This document shows, one piece after another, positions 21,432 to 32,372 of a DNA stretch of 64,000 bases. Below the pieces are notes generated by a model. That model did no database searches. It saw nothing but the letters and a program-made list of their open reading frames with translations, and was not told where the DNA came from. Both the position numbers and the translations under genes were made by a program. Position 1 is the first letter of the stretch. Every line of letters starts with the position of its first letter. Source of the stretch: Phaeodactylum tricornutum CCAP 1055/1 (lineage: Eukaryota; Bacillariophyta; Bacillariophyceae; Surirellales; Neidiaceae). Where the stretch lies: contig NC_011679.1 in the NCBI RefSeq assembly GCF_000150955.2, positions 434,001 to 498,000 on the forward strand, written 5' to 3'.

Positions 21432-22544
21432 CTACATAGCGGTATCGGTTCTCAGGTAATTTTGGAACCATGTATAGACTGACATACTCACGCCATTTGC
21501 CACGAAAGACCTTGATGCTCCTGGTGCAAATCCTCGATACAATCCTTTGATTCCTCGTTCCCGATGGAGTTGTCGCATAACAACCCAAGTCGAGTTCCTC
21601 AAATTCTTGTACTTTCCTGTTGTATCTGCTTGAATAACTGACTTGACTGATTCGAACGGAAAGGCAAATACCCAAGCAGCTGTTGCGCATACGCCGCCTT
21701 TAAAGAACGGCCCAGTGACAGGGGCGTTGACGACATCTGGAATGTATCGTACAGAATAGTCCACCATTACAAAGAAGGATCCCAGCAAGCCCATTGTTCG
21801 AAAAAGAGTCGGGAAAAAGCCGTGGTAGACATGACGTATAGATGATACCGGTGAAGCAGAAAATAATCGAAAAGATGACACCATTGAATTTTTGACAACT
21901 TTCGAAGAGGACGAATCGAGCATCGCCTCTTTGCCGACCATTATTCGGACCTTCACAAAATCCAGGGGCGACTCGATCACAGCTCTGGAAAAAGCCGCTG
22001 CCATAGCCCCAACTATGACACTTGGTCTCAAGCCTCCGGTGTAAGGAAGTGGATCGTGTAAAACAGGAATTTGCTCACAAGCCGCGTATGCACCTGAGTA
22101 CGCACTGAAAAGAAGTCCACGAAAAGCGATGGAGCCGACTAGAGGCGGAATAAAGCCGCGATAAAAGCCCCTAGCTCCTTCTGCTTTGTAGATGTGCATA
22201 ACAGTCTGCAGAAATCCAGTATTTGCATAGCTCGCTTCGGCTTGCATTCGAGTTTTGACCGTATCAAAGGGATGACCGACCAACGGAGAAATCATTCCGA
22301 AAACTGCTCCGGCCGCCAAACCAAAAAGAGCTTCCTGCGATGTCCCCCCATTTCCGGCGAGGGAGCCTTTCAAAGTCTCTGCCTTCTTTTCTTCGTAAGA
22401 GGTCATCGCAGATGTTCGTAAACCCCTCCGTGCGTCCCTCCTGGGCGTAAACGGTGGGTCTTTGCACAGTGAATCGAATCGAAAGCCTGGTTCTAGGAAG
22501 GGGTATCTCCAGAGCACAGGATTATATACAGTTTTGATTGACAA
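21432..22544 (-). CDS. Mitochondrial carrier (SLC25) protein, carnitine/ornithine-type
   Basis: Inner-membrane carrier of up to 370 residues, single exon. Three tandem carrier repeats are marked by Px[DE]xx[KR] signatures: HPFDTVKTR, SPLDFVKVR and FPFESVKSV. The third is relaxed. Repeat ends GARGFYRGF and GIKGLYRGF are typical. The first 45-50 residues are an extension rich in basic residues. Translation could instead begin at the internal MTSYEEKKAE. Overall spacing resembles the acylcarnitine and basic amino-acid carriers more than nucleotide carriers, but the substrate cannot be fixed by eye. Confidence 0.88.
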   Translation of the reverse strand: MSIKTVYNPVLWRYPFLEPGFRFDSLCKDPPFTPRRDARRGLRTSAMTSYEEKKAETLKGSLAGNGGTSQEALFGLAAGAVFGMISPLVGHPFDTVKTRMQAEASYANTGFLQTVMHIYKAEGARGFYRGFIPPLVGSIAFRGLLFSAYSGAYAACEQIPVLHDPLPYTGGLRPSVIVGAMAAAFSRAVIESPLDFVKVRIMVGKEAMLDSSSSKVVKNSMVSSFRLFSASPVSSIRHVYHGFFPTLFRTMGLLGSFFVMVDYSVRYIPDVVNAPVTGPFFKGGVCATAAWVFAFPFESVKSVIQADTTGKYKNLRNSTWVVMRQLHRERGIKGLYRGFAPGASRSFVANGVSMSVYTWFQNYLRTDTAM

Positions 22545-23078
22545 TTTTCGGACATCTTTTCCCGCCCTAATTTGAAGGGAACGAGACTGATATACAGGCG
22601 CTCATGCTGATTTGATTTTTAGAAATTGGTCATTTCAAGACATCGGGTTAACTCGTTGTAGATATGGTAGTGGTGTTTAGTCTTCCAACTTACCTTGACA
22701 GTGGATGATGAATTTTTTGCCACCACTTAAGTATCGTATTATTGATATAGCATATGGAATTTAAGGTATACAAGTACAGAGATTTTGAAAGCAGGGAGGG
22801 CTAGCTACTGATTTGTTACATCTGTCTGTGAACCGTGGAATTAGCACCACCTAAATAGTTCGTGTCCCCGCCAGATTTCCAAAGATGCATTTCGAAACTG
22901 CTCAGGCAAGCCTTTTCGCGTGGAGAAAACACAGTGAGATTGCTTCCGTCCAAGATGTTCTGCGATAGGCTAAAGAAGCGGCACGAAGATTTTATAAAAA
23001 TTCACGCAATAGGACATAACACAACCAGTTTCATATTCGACAACATTACTAATCACACGAACAAACAACCGAAGCACC
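22545..23078. other. Divergent intergenic region
   Basis: About 530 bp between the carrier and transaldolase genes. Only a near-match to the recurring motif (TGACAGTGG at about 22694). An open frame from 22862 into the transaldolase exon is a shadow in another frame. Confidence 0.45.
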
Positions 23079-24100
23079 ATGTCGAATCAGTACGAGCAAT
23101 TGAAAGAGTTTACGATCTGCGTTGCGGATTCAGGCGATGTCGATGCGATCAAAGAGCTGAAGCCCCAAGATGCGACAACAAATCCTTCCCTCATCTACAA
23201 AGCGGCTCAGATGGATCAATACGCCAAGCTGGTAGATGATGCTATCAAGTACGGAAACGGAAACCTAGAAATCGTCATGGTAGGTAATAGCGTTTGGTTT
23301 TGTCGAAGCATAGCCCTATTGTGGAAACCTTCTCACAATGAAATTCTTTTTTGTTTTTTAAGGATAAACTGGCCGTTAACTTTGGGACAGAAATCACCAA
23401 GATCGTGCCAGGATATGTCTCCACGGAAGTTGATGCGCGCCTTTCCTTCGATACTGAGGCAACTATCGAAAAGGCCCGTAGCATCATTCAGCTGTACAAG
23501 GAAGTCGGTGTTGACAAATCTCGAATCCTAATTAAAGTCGCTGCTACTTGGGAAGGAATCAAAGCGGCCGAAGTTTTGGAGAAGGAAGGAATCACTTGCA
23601 ACTTAACCTTGATCTTTAGCATTGCGCAGGCTATTGCCTGTGCCGAAGCGGGCTGCACCTTGATCAGTCCTTTTGTTGGGCGAATCATGGATTGGTACAA
23701 GAAGGATCAAGGAGTTGATGGGTTTGAGCCAAAAGAGGACCCAGGTGTTATTTCTGTGACAAAAATTTACAACTACTACAAGAAGTACGGATTTAATACT
23801 ATCGTAATGGGTGCATCCTTCCGTAATGCCGGGCAAATTACTGAGCTTGCAGGATGCGACCGTTTGACGATTTCACCTCCTCTTCTGAATGAGCTGATCG
23901 CGTCAGCGGACAAGTTGGAAAAGAAACTTGATGCTAGCAACGCCGCTACCTTGGATATTGCCAAAGTCGATATGGATGAGAAAACTTTCCGTTGGATGAT
24001 GAACGAAGATCCCATGGCGACAGAGAAGTTGGCAGATGGTATCCGCAACTTCGCTGCCGACGTTGTGAAGCTCGAAGAGATTGTGAAGAAAAAGATGTAA
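23079..24100 (+). CDS. TAL: Transaldolase
   Basis: Pentose-phosphate enzyme moving a dihydroxyacetone unit from sedoheptulose-7-phosphate to glyceraldehyde-3-phosphate. Two exons, 23079-23279 and 23363-24100, with an 83-bp intron (GTAGGT...TTTTAAG) that rejoins LEIVM to DKLAVNFG. The protein has 312 residues, the usual TalB length. The Schiff-base Lys is in [43 protein letters not shown] and [11 protein letters not shown] are all class-typical. The lack of a targeting peptide suggests a cytosolic form. The start at [11 protein letters not shown] is supported by family alignment from memory. Confidence 0.97.
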
Positions 24101-25069
24101 GCAAGCTGAGTCGCAGAATGCATCAACAGTTAAAAAGGTAGTAATAACCGAAATTTTCGGCTCTTCCATATGTCACGAGTATTCAGATGCATGAAGTCTA
24201 TTCCTTCAACCCCATTTAGAACGCTTCGCGAAGAGCTTTTTTTGTGAGTATGTAGTTTAAGAGGATCAACAGCTCCAAATCAATCCTTGTTAATCGGAAG
24301 TTGACAAAACTGTTGAAGAGGATATAGATCTGTTTATCGGATTCTGTTTGCACGGATCTGTCGGGAAGAATCGAACGCTTTTCATGAATACAATCCCCTA
24401 TATTCGATTTGTAATGTAGGTCCATATTTACTATGCACTCATCAGGCCTCCTCACGGGTAACTGCATATGCGGTGTTTTCGACCAAAATACCGCAAATAT
24501 CCGCCAATACGATTTGAAACTCACCACAACTATCTACCGGTAACTTCTTTTACACTGACCAATTAAAACGAAGCCTTTTCAATTTGCGGTCGGACGTTCT
24601 GTTTATCTTTATTTGACAGCGACAGCACTGAGAACCTATGTGAGGCGTGCCGGCGATTTCAGAAGCCTTCGCCAACGGTTGACGGTAGAAGCACAAACAT
24701 CATTTGTATTGGAACTGTAAAATGTGCTCCTTGACAGTGAATTTGGATTGGCAAAGGTATCCCTTCGAATGGTATCGGCCTGTAGTCCGGAGACGGCCAC
24801 TTGAATGCGTAACGTAACAAGAGATTGAGCTGGCGTCCTCTCCAATTGGGTTTTACTTTATCACAATTACAATGAGTGGATGTTGATGGTGTCTTGACAC
24901 CACCACATAGGTACTAGCACAGTCATTGGGTATTCAGTTCCTCTGTACTGATACTCTTCATGTATTGTAACATAATCTAAATAGTGTGTAAAGGATGACT
25001 TATTGGTACCAAATGGTTTACATTCAAGGTTTCGTTTAATTGATCTCTAGGTGTGCACAGACAAGTAGT
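24101..25069. other. Convergent intergenic region with one TxA-CWG-TxA site
   Basis: Nearly 1 kb with no supported gene. Minus-strand frames at 24216-24527 and 24636-24845 have no recognisable domain. TGACAGTGA lies at 24732-24740. CAACAGTTA at about 24125 and GAACTGTAA at about 24714 are one-base variants of the motif. Confidence 0.45.
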
Positions 25070-26020
25070 CTACAAACGTTGTAGCGAAGCCTCTTCCCCA
25101 TATTTTGCCCGTTTATTCTCCTGCGTAGGCAGCATCCCAAAACGAGGGCGTTTTTGCCTTAGCAGTCCGGCGGATATCCCACCATCCTCCTCCCCAAAAG
25201 ATATGCTTGAGAGAGAGATATCGTCGGTGCCACTAGGAGTGGAATTCGAAGCAGACTCGTCAGCCGTCGCGATGGTCTTGTTGTCTTCGTCAATGGCATC
25301 CTTCACGTCGTGGAGCCGAGCCCAAACACGTTGAAAGAAAATCTTACGACTACCGTATCTCGGGCGGCCAGAGCTCATGCTTTCACGAAGAGCCTGCTCA
25401 CGTTGTAGGTCGAGTACGGTGTTTCTCACTTGAGGAGGGCAAAAACGGCATTTGCCGGCTATATGCTTCATAATAGTTTGAGATGTCGTCGTCTGCGCAA
25501 GACTCCGAATACTTGCCGGAAAGAATCTCCCAAACCCTGGTTGCCCTCCGCAAAACTTGCAACTCATGCCGACGAAGCCGATTTCGCGAGCTTTGTAGCA
25601 GCCTACACGATCAGCATGCGTCAATGTACAAGGATTCATCTGAGCCATGGCAACGAAGAGGGCATCAGGGACGAGGTCCCGATCCTTTGGGTACACGAGA
25701 TTGCTGTCAATAATGAGATCATCGAAATTTGATGAAGCATAAGGCTTGGACCCAATAGACGAGTCTGAAAGAGATGCAAAGCTAAACTGCGGAGGCTTAT
25801 GATTCGAGGTTTGAATGACTTCCACTTGGTTTTGTTCCGGATCAGGAGAAACCGTCGCGCTACGGTCGCTATTGTGTTTTAGCGACAACAAGAAGCATGC
25901 CACTTCTTCCGTGTCTCGTTCCTTGTTTTTTGAAAGATTTGCGTTGCATTTTGAGGTTTGGTTCATCATGGTGGGTTTCAGATTGACAACAATCGCGTAA
26001 ATGACTCCGGCGCAGCACAA
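25070..26020 (-). CDS. Diatom-type Cys/His-domain protein of unknown function
   Basis: 316 residues from the first ATG. The MMNQTSKCN start at 25969 (299 residues) is equally plausible. The centre carries a compact putative zinc-binding domain with the pattern IGFVGMSCKFCGG, then GFGRFFPASIRSLAQ, then IMKHIAGKCRFCP: C-x2-C, an aromatic-Pro-Ser element and H-x3-C-x2-C. The two domains of the protein at 38-40 kb share this order of elements, so this is one family. A basic stretch (RPRYGSRKIFFQRVWARLHD) follows, then an acidic/Ser tail ending in a Lys/Arg patch (KRPRFG, KRAKYG). Nuclear localisation and DNA or protein binding are guesses. Confidence 0.72.
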   Translation of the reverse strand: MCCAGVIYAIVVNLKPTMMNQTSKCNANLSKNKERDTEEVACFLLSLKHNSDRSATVSPDPEQNQVEVIQTSNHKPPQFSFASLSDSSIGSKPYASSNFDDLIIDSNLVYPKDRDLVPDALFVAMAQMNPCTLTHADRVGCYKAREIGFVGMSCKFCGGQPGFGRFFPASIRSLAQTTTSQTIMKHIAGKCRFCPPQVRNTVLDLQREQALRESMSSGRPRYGSRKIFFQRVWARLHDVKDAIDEDNKTIATADESASNSTPSGTDDISLSSISFGEEDGGISAGLLRQKRPRFGMLPTQENKRAKYGEEASLQRL

Positions 26021-27131
26021 AAATGAACCTTCTTCGCTCGCTCATTCGCAAGTAAATGAGCAGTGGCGATCACAATCGCTACTCAACGCATGACTCTAAC
26101 AGACACACATGCTTTCCGGGTTTGCAAATTTGGTCTAATTGACATATCTTCTGATCTTGTAATGACTCGACAGAAGTTGGATAGTCATAGTAGTCATTTG
26201 AAAAATCAAACATTGAGTTCTTAGGAGATCAGGGTCATGATTAAATGTCAAGAAAATTTACATTTAATGCTGTCTTCCAAATCGTGTCAGTTTGAAAATC
26301 AATCGAAATTAGAAAACGTGCTAGAACTATGCTATACACGCGGGCCAGGTGGCTAGTTTTTTGAAAACCGCAGCCAATAGCTCTCTCACTGTAAAGTAGA
26401 GTAAAGTATTCCTCCATTTGAAACAAGAAGTGACAGATGGCCTCTTACATTGGTTTGATCAGCGGCAAACAGATATTGATAGTCTGACCGTAAAATTGTA
26501 GTTGGCTCACGTCGTACTATGGCGGATACAGAGTGGAAGCAGGGGATTCATTCGTGATAACATTTGCGGTCCTTTTGCAGCTGTCCCTGACGGTGAGCTC
26601 CATGTCATTTCGGCTCCATCACTCCTGCAAAAAAAAAATTCAGATGGCTCGCACAGTCGACATTGAACGTAGACCACTTGAGTTGTGGTTCTTGTCACTA
26701 ACCCCCTCTCTCAACGCGCGTCATTGCGATTTGCTTGGTATTCACTGTGTAAATAGACAGGCCTACCTAACATGTGAATTTTTTTTTCGTTTTCTATTTA
26801 CAGTTAACAGTACAAACCCCACAAAAAGTATAAGCAAGTGCAAGCAAAGATTGTAGAAGGAAGGCATTTTCCAATGAACGCCAGGCACGATCTATCAAAG
26901 TCACGGTCAACTTACTGTTATTTGAAACTGTATATGCCGAAAGTTCACCAGCCTAATGTAGGTAGAGCTTGTGAGTCGGGAAACCGGCAGACACCAGCGC
27001 AGATACCAGCCCCAACTAGCACCTAACCTCCTCGTTTGCTGACAACAGACATATCCACCTTCCCCGATTCGGAATGTAACACAATTGACCATTGAATTCA
27101 CTTTCTTTCTTCTAGCTGGTAGTCCTGCCGT
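26021..27131. other. Divergent intergenic region with three TxA-CWG-TxA sites
   Basis: About 1.1 kb between divergent genes. TCACTGTAA lies at 26386-26394, TTACAGTTA at 26798-26806 (followed directly by another ACAGTA) and TTACTGTTA at 26912-26920. The last two enclose 117 bp that starts CAGTTAAC and ends ACTTACTG with TTA on both sides, but there is no extended inverted repeat. Open frames here (26507-26698 minus, 26533-26856 plus) have no features. Confidence 0.45.
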
Positions 27132-29027
27132 ATGACGATGTTACATTCTGTCCGCTTGATGCGTTCGATGCCATCTAGGATGCTATTTAATCTTCGAAGC
27201 GTGAAAAAGAGCTCGGTTCCGATGTGCGTCACTTTTAGCGCGGCTGCTGGAAACCTCAATATTTACGATGAGAAACAAGCGGATGAAGAGGAGCGCCGTA
27301 GGGTCGAACTCTACAAGGAAATTGACAACATGAAAGGTAGAGGATTTACTGATCCCTGGGATTTGGAAGACCTGATGAACTCCAAAACAACGTACGCCGA
27401 CCTTCCTGATTGGTCTCCCGCACTTGTGTCTCGCCTAAGTCAAGAGCGCGTGAAGATCCATCCCGACAAGATACCCACGCTCTCTACCCTTGCTCGCATA
27501 CCTTTGCCCCCTCCTCCACCTCCGCATCCTGGCCACGGACAATTAAAGTTGTATGCATTGCAAAGAAAACGCGCTATATTCAAAATTATTGCCGAGAAAG
27601 TTGAAGCAATGGTGGAGCCGGAAATTTCTCGAATTAAAGAAATTGTTTCGTGGGAAGACAAGCAAGATGCTGTAGATGAATTATTTGAGCGAGTTGAATT
27701 CTCATTAAGAGAAAAAGAGGAAATCCTCGGCAAACATCCTTTGTTTAGTTCTTGGGTCGAAAAGGCTTTGGAGCAGTATTTGCAAAGAGTTCAGCGATCC
27801 CAAGAAATAGATCACAACGACGCAGAACACAAGGATTCCACCACGGAAAACACAACGAGCATGGACGAAGACGCCCTGCCTAATGCGGAACAAGATTCGG
27901 CCGCGCTCCCTGTTTTTCTTGACTGCTTTTCGGAGAGCGATTCCGAAGCGGAAAATTCTCCAAAGATTCTGCATCCCCTCAAATTATTTGAGCGGGGTCA
28001 AAACCTCGGACGAATGATAGAAGAGTGGGACCTTGCTGCTCACAAAACTTCAAAACGCATAATGATTCGACAATGTACGCGCCAGATTGCTCAAGCTCTT
28101 GAAGGACCCGTTGCTCCGAGAGTTTTTGTCCACGGACAGAAGGGAGTTGGTAAAACAGCTACACTGGCGTCAGTTGTTGCCTCGGCTCGTAAATCCGGGC
28201 ATATAGTTATGTATTTCTCTGACGGAGACCATATGTCAAAAAACGGATTCTACATCGAACCAAATGCAAAGCGGCCGGGCATATTCGACTTACCTATTCT
28301 GAGCGGGCAGGCCTGTCAGCAACTTCTGGATTGTCACAAAGCTGACTTGGAGGAGTTCAGTATCAGCAGAGAAACCTTGGAAGTGTATTTTACTGCTGAC
28401 CAAGTGAACAGGCTCTCAGGGCTAACCGGTGAAGAAATGAAACTTGTAGAAGTCCTGGAATTGGCAGTCGAAAAGACCGCTGTTGCTCCTATGTGCTATG
28501 CCGCCGCAGTCGATGCCCTGATGAAGCAAGAGAAGAAGCCGTTTTTGATTGTTTCAGATGACTTCAACAGTTTCTTTCAGCCAGGATTTTACTTCCATGC
28601 AGATTACGACTACGACGTAAAGAAAGCAATTCCGTACGAACAGATCAGCCTCTTTAAACCCGTCTTGGATGCAATGGCCTTGACTGCTGATGAAGGCACC
28701 GATCCGCGAACCCCAATGATGATGAAGCAGGGTGGTATTGTCGTAGGAATATCGGAATCGCGGGCCGTCGGTCGAAAGATCACCGATCAGCTGGGAGTAA
28801 ACGCTCGTCTACAAGCGAGCAATGATGCAGTTCCCATGATTGTATGTGAGGTTCCTCGGCTATCCAGTATCGAAGTAGAGCACATGCTCGCAAATTATGA
28901 GGCTATAGGATTTGGCAAACTTCGATTGGACCAAGGAGACGTCGTGTTGAACGATGACGAGGTTACGTATTTGCGTGTCGTGTCAAGTGGTGTTGCGCAG
29001 AATCTTATGGATGTATGCATCATGTAG
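27132..29027 (+). CDS. DAP3: Mitochondrial small-subunit ribosomal protein mS29 (DAP3)
   Basis: GTP-binding protein of the mitochondrial ribosome small-subunit head, 631 residues, single exon. The N-terminus is basic and Ser/Met/Arg-rich, as expected of a mitochondrial presequence. A charged region with coiled-coil tendency and a poly-Pro run (about nt 27505-27525) follows. The DAP3 P-loop domain begins near residue 334: Walker A HGQKGVGKT, then VMYFSDGDHMSKNGFY, PILSGQACQQLL and KKPFLIVSDDFNSFFQPG (Walker-B-like). The end is typical of DAP3 too (ITDQLGVNARLQ, VCEVPRLSSIEVEHMLANYE). It is longer than the ~400-residue animal protein because of the N-terminal half. Confidence 0.87.
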   Translation: MTMLHSVRLMRSMPSRMLFNLRSVKKSSVPMCVTFSAAAGNLNIYDEKQADEEERRRVELYKEIDNMKGRGFTDPWDLEDLMNSKTTYADLPDWSPALVSRLSQERVKIHPDKIPTLSTLARIPLPPPPPPHPGHGQLKLYALQRKRAIFKIIAEKVEAMVEPEISRIKEIVSWEDKQDAVDELFERVEFSLREKEEILGKHPLFSSWVEKALEQYLQRVQRSQEIDHNDAEHKDSTTENTTSMDEDALPNAEQDSAALPVFLDCFSESDSEAENSPKILHPLKLFERGQNLGRMIEEWDLAAHKTSKRIMIRQCTRQIAQALEGPVAPRVFVHGQKGVGKTATLASVVASARKSGHIVMYFSDGDHMSKNGFYIEPNAKRPGIFDLPILSGQACQQLLDCHKADLEEFSISRETLEVYFTADQVNRLSGLTGEEMKLVEVLELAVEKTAVAPMCYAAAVDALMKQEKKPFLIVSDDFNSFFQPGFYFHADYDYDVKKAIPYEQISLFKPVLDAMALTADEGTDPRTPMMMKQGGIVVGISESRAVGRKITDQLGVNARLQASNDAVPMIVCEVPRLSSIEVEHMLANYEAIGFGKLRLDQGDVVLNDDEVTYLRVVSSGVAQNLMDVCIM

Positions 29028-29568
29028 ATACAGCTCAGACTAGAATTATGAAAGTGAATCGAAATAGCTTTTCTCATTAGATTAGATAGCCCGCCCTCAA
29101 TCGTGCCGCCTCAAATGGAATTTTGAACGTTTTCGTTTTGTCAAGTGTTCAAAGAGAGTTATTAATTGAGTTCTCGTTCACTGTCAGTAGCAGCTCCCGC
29201 GCTGAGCTTTCAAGTTGCTGGTCAATCGAACATGAGGGGTTCGCCCGTTTCAATTTTCTGTTTCCTCGAGAAAACTGACTGTGAATGCAACATAAATATC
29301 CGCCAATTGGTAGAAGGATAGTAGTGGATGAAGGGTGCACCTTTCAGTCAGGGAAGTTGTAGGGGAGGAGTCTAGAATCTAGAATAGTTAAATTTTAAAC
29401 GCCATCAGGTGTCTACCATTTTTCGACGTTCGTACCAAAGGCTATGGTCGCGATGACACTACTGCTATCTCTTCAAGCCCATCAATTCAGGGCATCGATC
29501 TCGTGGCATACGCCCTTTTGCAGTAGGTTTTTATCAGTCAGTGAAATCTTGAAGCTTAACAGGGGAAT
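29028..29568. other. Intergenic with two TxA-CWG-TxA sites
   Basis: About 540 bp between two plus-strand genes. TCACTGTCA lies at 29178-29186 and TGACTGTGA at 29276-29284, 98 bp apart. No gene or RNA was recognised. Confidence 0.45.
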
Positions 29569-30300
29569 ATGAAGCTCTTCTGCGCTGCAATTAGCTTGCT
29601 CGTGATTGAGTCCGCTTTCGGCTTTACATCGCTAGCCCCGGGAAGTAGGCCAGCATTTTCCCTTACACAGTGTTCCGCCACAACCTTGGACGGCCGAAAG
29701 ATCACCGGAGATGTGAAACCACTGAACAACTTTGTTTTAGTCAAGATAGGTGAAGCTAGGGAGCAGACGGAGGGAGGAATTCTGCTCACAGGAAAAGCCA
29801 AAATTAAAAAGACGGAAGGAACGGTAGTAGCGATAGGCCCTGGCCGCACTCACCAGGACTCAGGCATTGTCTTTGATATGCCAGTGAGTGAGGGACAAGG
29901 TGTTGTTTACGGAAAATTCGATGGAACAGAGATTAATATTGGTGGTGCTAAGCATGTTCTAATTCGGGATGATGACATTCTTGTCAAATTTACCGGTGAT
30001 TTGAGTCTCGATTCGGTTGACATGGTTAGGGACAATGTGCTGGTATACGTAGAAAATGATGAATCCGAGACTGACGGAGGTATTCTAATTGCCAAAAGCT
30101 CCTCTGCTGACAAGAAGCCATCAACAGGAATTGTCGTTAAAGTCGGACCCGGAAAGATGGCGAGTGATGGATCTCTCATGTCAATGGATGTGGCTGTCGA
30201 TGACATGGTAAAATTCCGAGACTTTGCTGGTATGGATGTTGAGATCGATGGAAAGGAATACAGCGTTGTCAAGATGGCAGACATACTTGCACAATTCTAG
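29569..30300 (+). CDS. CPN20: Plastid co-chaperonin CPN20 (double GroES domain)
   Basis: Lid of the plastid Cpn60 folding chamber, needed for Rubisco and other stromal proteins. 243 residues. The signal peptide (MKLFCAAISLLVIESAFGF) ends in S-A-F, the diatom plastid-import motif. Two Cpn10 domains follow. The first has PLNNFVLVKIGEA with the mobile-loop TEGGILLTGKAKIKKTEGTVVAIGPG. The second has VRDNVLVYVEND, TDGGILIAKSSS and TGIVVKVGPG. The repeated GGIL mobile loops are the Cpn60-contact sites. Length matches plant CPN20 after removal of the targeting sequence. Confidence 0.94.
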   Translation: MKLFCAAISLLVIESAFGFTSLAPGSRPAFSLTQCSATTLDGRKITGDVKPLNNFVLVKIGEAREQTEGGILLTGKAKIKKTEGTVVAIGPGRTHQDSGIVFDMPVSEGQGVVYGKFDGTEINIGGAKHVLIRDDDILVKFTGDLSLDSVDMVRDNVLVYVENDESETDGGILIAKSSSADKKPSTGIVVKVGPGKMASDGSLMSMDVAVDDMVKFRDFAGMDVEIDGKEYSVVKMADILAQF

Positions 30301-30778
30301 AACAGGCTGACAACGAAGATTACACCGTGTTTACAGTTAGCACCTTCAAAAAATACATCGTGATATAACTCATGGTTTTGGGTTGACTTTGAAGGACTGT
30401 CGCAAACTTCAGGTCGCAATCTAAAACAGGGCCTTTGCTGTGTGTTTGTGATGACCAACTCGGCCATGTATAGATTCTAATCATTTCTAAACTTTGGCTA
30501 TTGTGGGTTGTCAACTGTAAATTGGTCATGAAAATTGACGAGACAGCTTCCAGTATCCATCCTGATTAGGTCATGGGTTTTTATGCTGCCAACTGGAACC
30601 TGATTGGCGCGGATCGGTCGCGTAAACGATCACGTTTCTCGTAAAATCCAAAAATACTTCGACAGATCTGCTCCTCGGACTGCCCGTTCGGTAGGGAGAC
30701 AACTGTCAAAAACAAAAGCAGGCATTCATACATTTTAGCCAGCGAAGCAATTGACAAAATCTGTAAATCAAGATTGTC
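30301..30778. other. Intergenic with one TxA-CWG-TxA site
   Basis: About 480 bp between two plus-strand genes. TTACAGTTA lies at 30331-30339, just past the CPN20 stop. One-base variants CAACTGTAA (about 30513) and CAACTGTCA (about 30701) are also present. Confidence 0.45.
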
Positions 30779-31787
30779 ATGAAGTACCAAACGAATTCGG
30801 CGTTGCTTATCTTTGCAGCAGTCTGTCATGTTTCGGTCGACGCGGTACGCAACCTCCGCATCGTTTCACCCTTGCAAGCGCTGACAATCCCGGACCCTGA
30901 AGTAAAGGAAGAGATTACTACCGCGCGACGACATTTTTTGGACAGATTTAAGGTCGGATTGGAAGCCGAATCAAAAGCGAGAAGAGAACTCGCTGAAAAG
31001 AAGTCTGAACAACTCCAGGCGGACGCTACGGCCCCGGATTGGGCCAAACAGGCTGCGTCGTCGGTAAATCGCATACGCAATGCGGACGAGAAGCACATCG
31101 AAACAGCCTTTGATAACGCAGTTGCACAATTTGACCGCGACCGGCCCTCCAAGAAAGCTGCGAAAAATTCAAACCGGTATCAGTTTGTCGGCTTAATTAA
31201 TTCGGCTTCGTCAAAGACGCCCATCATGTGGTATGCGCGGAAAAAACCGACCAATGCAAAATGGTCGGTGCGTCTAGTTCACGCGGATCAAGCTGCGATT
31301 GTGAAGGACCTTTTTAACCGCGGAAAGGTTGACATCTTTGCTCGTTACGAGAATATTGGGAAGGCGAGTGACGAAACGAAAGGTCCAATAGTGGAAAGCA
31401 CGTATGCCGTCAGAGAACGGTCCTGGAAGTACGTGGACCTGTCTTTTACAGTGGAATACTGCTTGACCGCCTAATGTCGTCTTACCCCCTTTTTGTGCTG
31501 TGTTACAATTTGTTTCTGTTAGGAACCTTTGGAATACTTCGCCTAAACATTGGATTACTGATTCATCGGGTATGTATTGGCGCGAACGTCGTTTGCGGCC
31601 CGGCATGTACACGGATGGCAAAACTGTGTATGAGTCTTCGTACCGGTATCGAGACGGCCGCAACGGCATGCATCAGCGGTCCACACTTGATCAGTTCCTT
31701 TCTAGCAAAGCTTTTGATGACAAGGGAAAGCAGCGTATTTTGAGGCGATTGAAAGAGGACGCACCCGACGTAGTCCTGGAAGAGTAA
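30779..31787 (+). CDS. Secretory protein of unknown function
   Basis: 304 residues in two exons, 30779-31428 and 31523-31787. The 94-bp intron (GTACGT...GTTAG) joins VRERSWK to NLWNTSPKHWI. It has an N-terminal signal peptide (LLIFAAVCHVSVDA), a helical charged region (about residues 40-120), and a C-terminal Trp/Tyr/Arg-rich globular part (PIMWYARKKP, KWSVRLVHADQAAIVKDLF, MYWRERRLRPGMYTDGKTVY, YRYRDGRNGM). I recognise no family. Conservation of aromatic residues across the splice junction supports the exon model. It may be ER, plastid or extracellular. Confidence 0.75.
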
Positions 31788-32372
31788 AGAATCTGAACTG
31801 GCTCGACAGCCTAGTGATGCATTACTGTCTAACACTAGCATTATCTTTTCCGCTGATTGTGAATTGCTAGTATTTGAAAGAATCAGCCTAGTCTAAGGGG
31901 CATTTCCATATTTGCGAATGTTACGGTGGTCAAATGATTGAACTTGTTTTGGCATTTTGAGCTCTGACAGTGAACTAGCCATTTTCATGCTAGTCACAAA
32001 TAGTTCACAACCAATGGCGTCCATTTGAGCCTCCTAGTAGAGAAAGGTTTTCTGGGCATTCGTTGCCTTTACGTAGCGCAGAAATTATGGTCATTTACAA
32101 TTGGCTCACAGTGAGCAATGTCTTTTGGTGCCTGGACCAAATAGTTGGTTGATACGATCGAATACCGGATGACATGTATTCCCGCTTAGTATAAGTGTGA
32201 GTGTTTAAAAGAAAGACCGTTGTGCTTTGTTTTCTAAACATAGAGAGCCCAGAAGAGATCCAAAAAACAATCTCGGTCCACAATCCTACTCGGTTGCTGA
32301 TCCGCCCATCGAAGTCCGAAGTGAACCAATTTTGGAAAGCTCTGACACTCAACTTCTTCCAATACTATCCCC
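31788..32372. other. Intergenic with two TxA-CWG-TxA sites
   Basis: About 585 bp. TGACAGTGA lies at 31965-31973 and TCACAGTGA at 32106-32114. TTACTGTCT near 31824 is a near-match. No gene was recognised. Confidence 0.45.
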
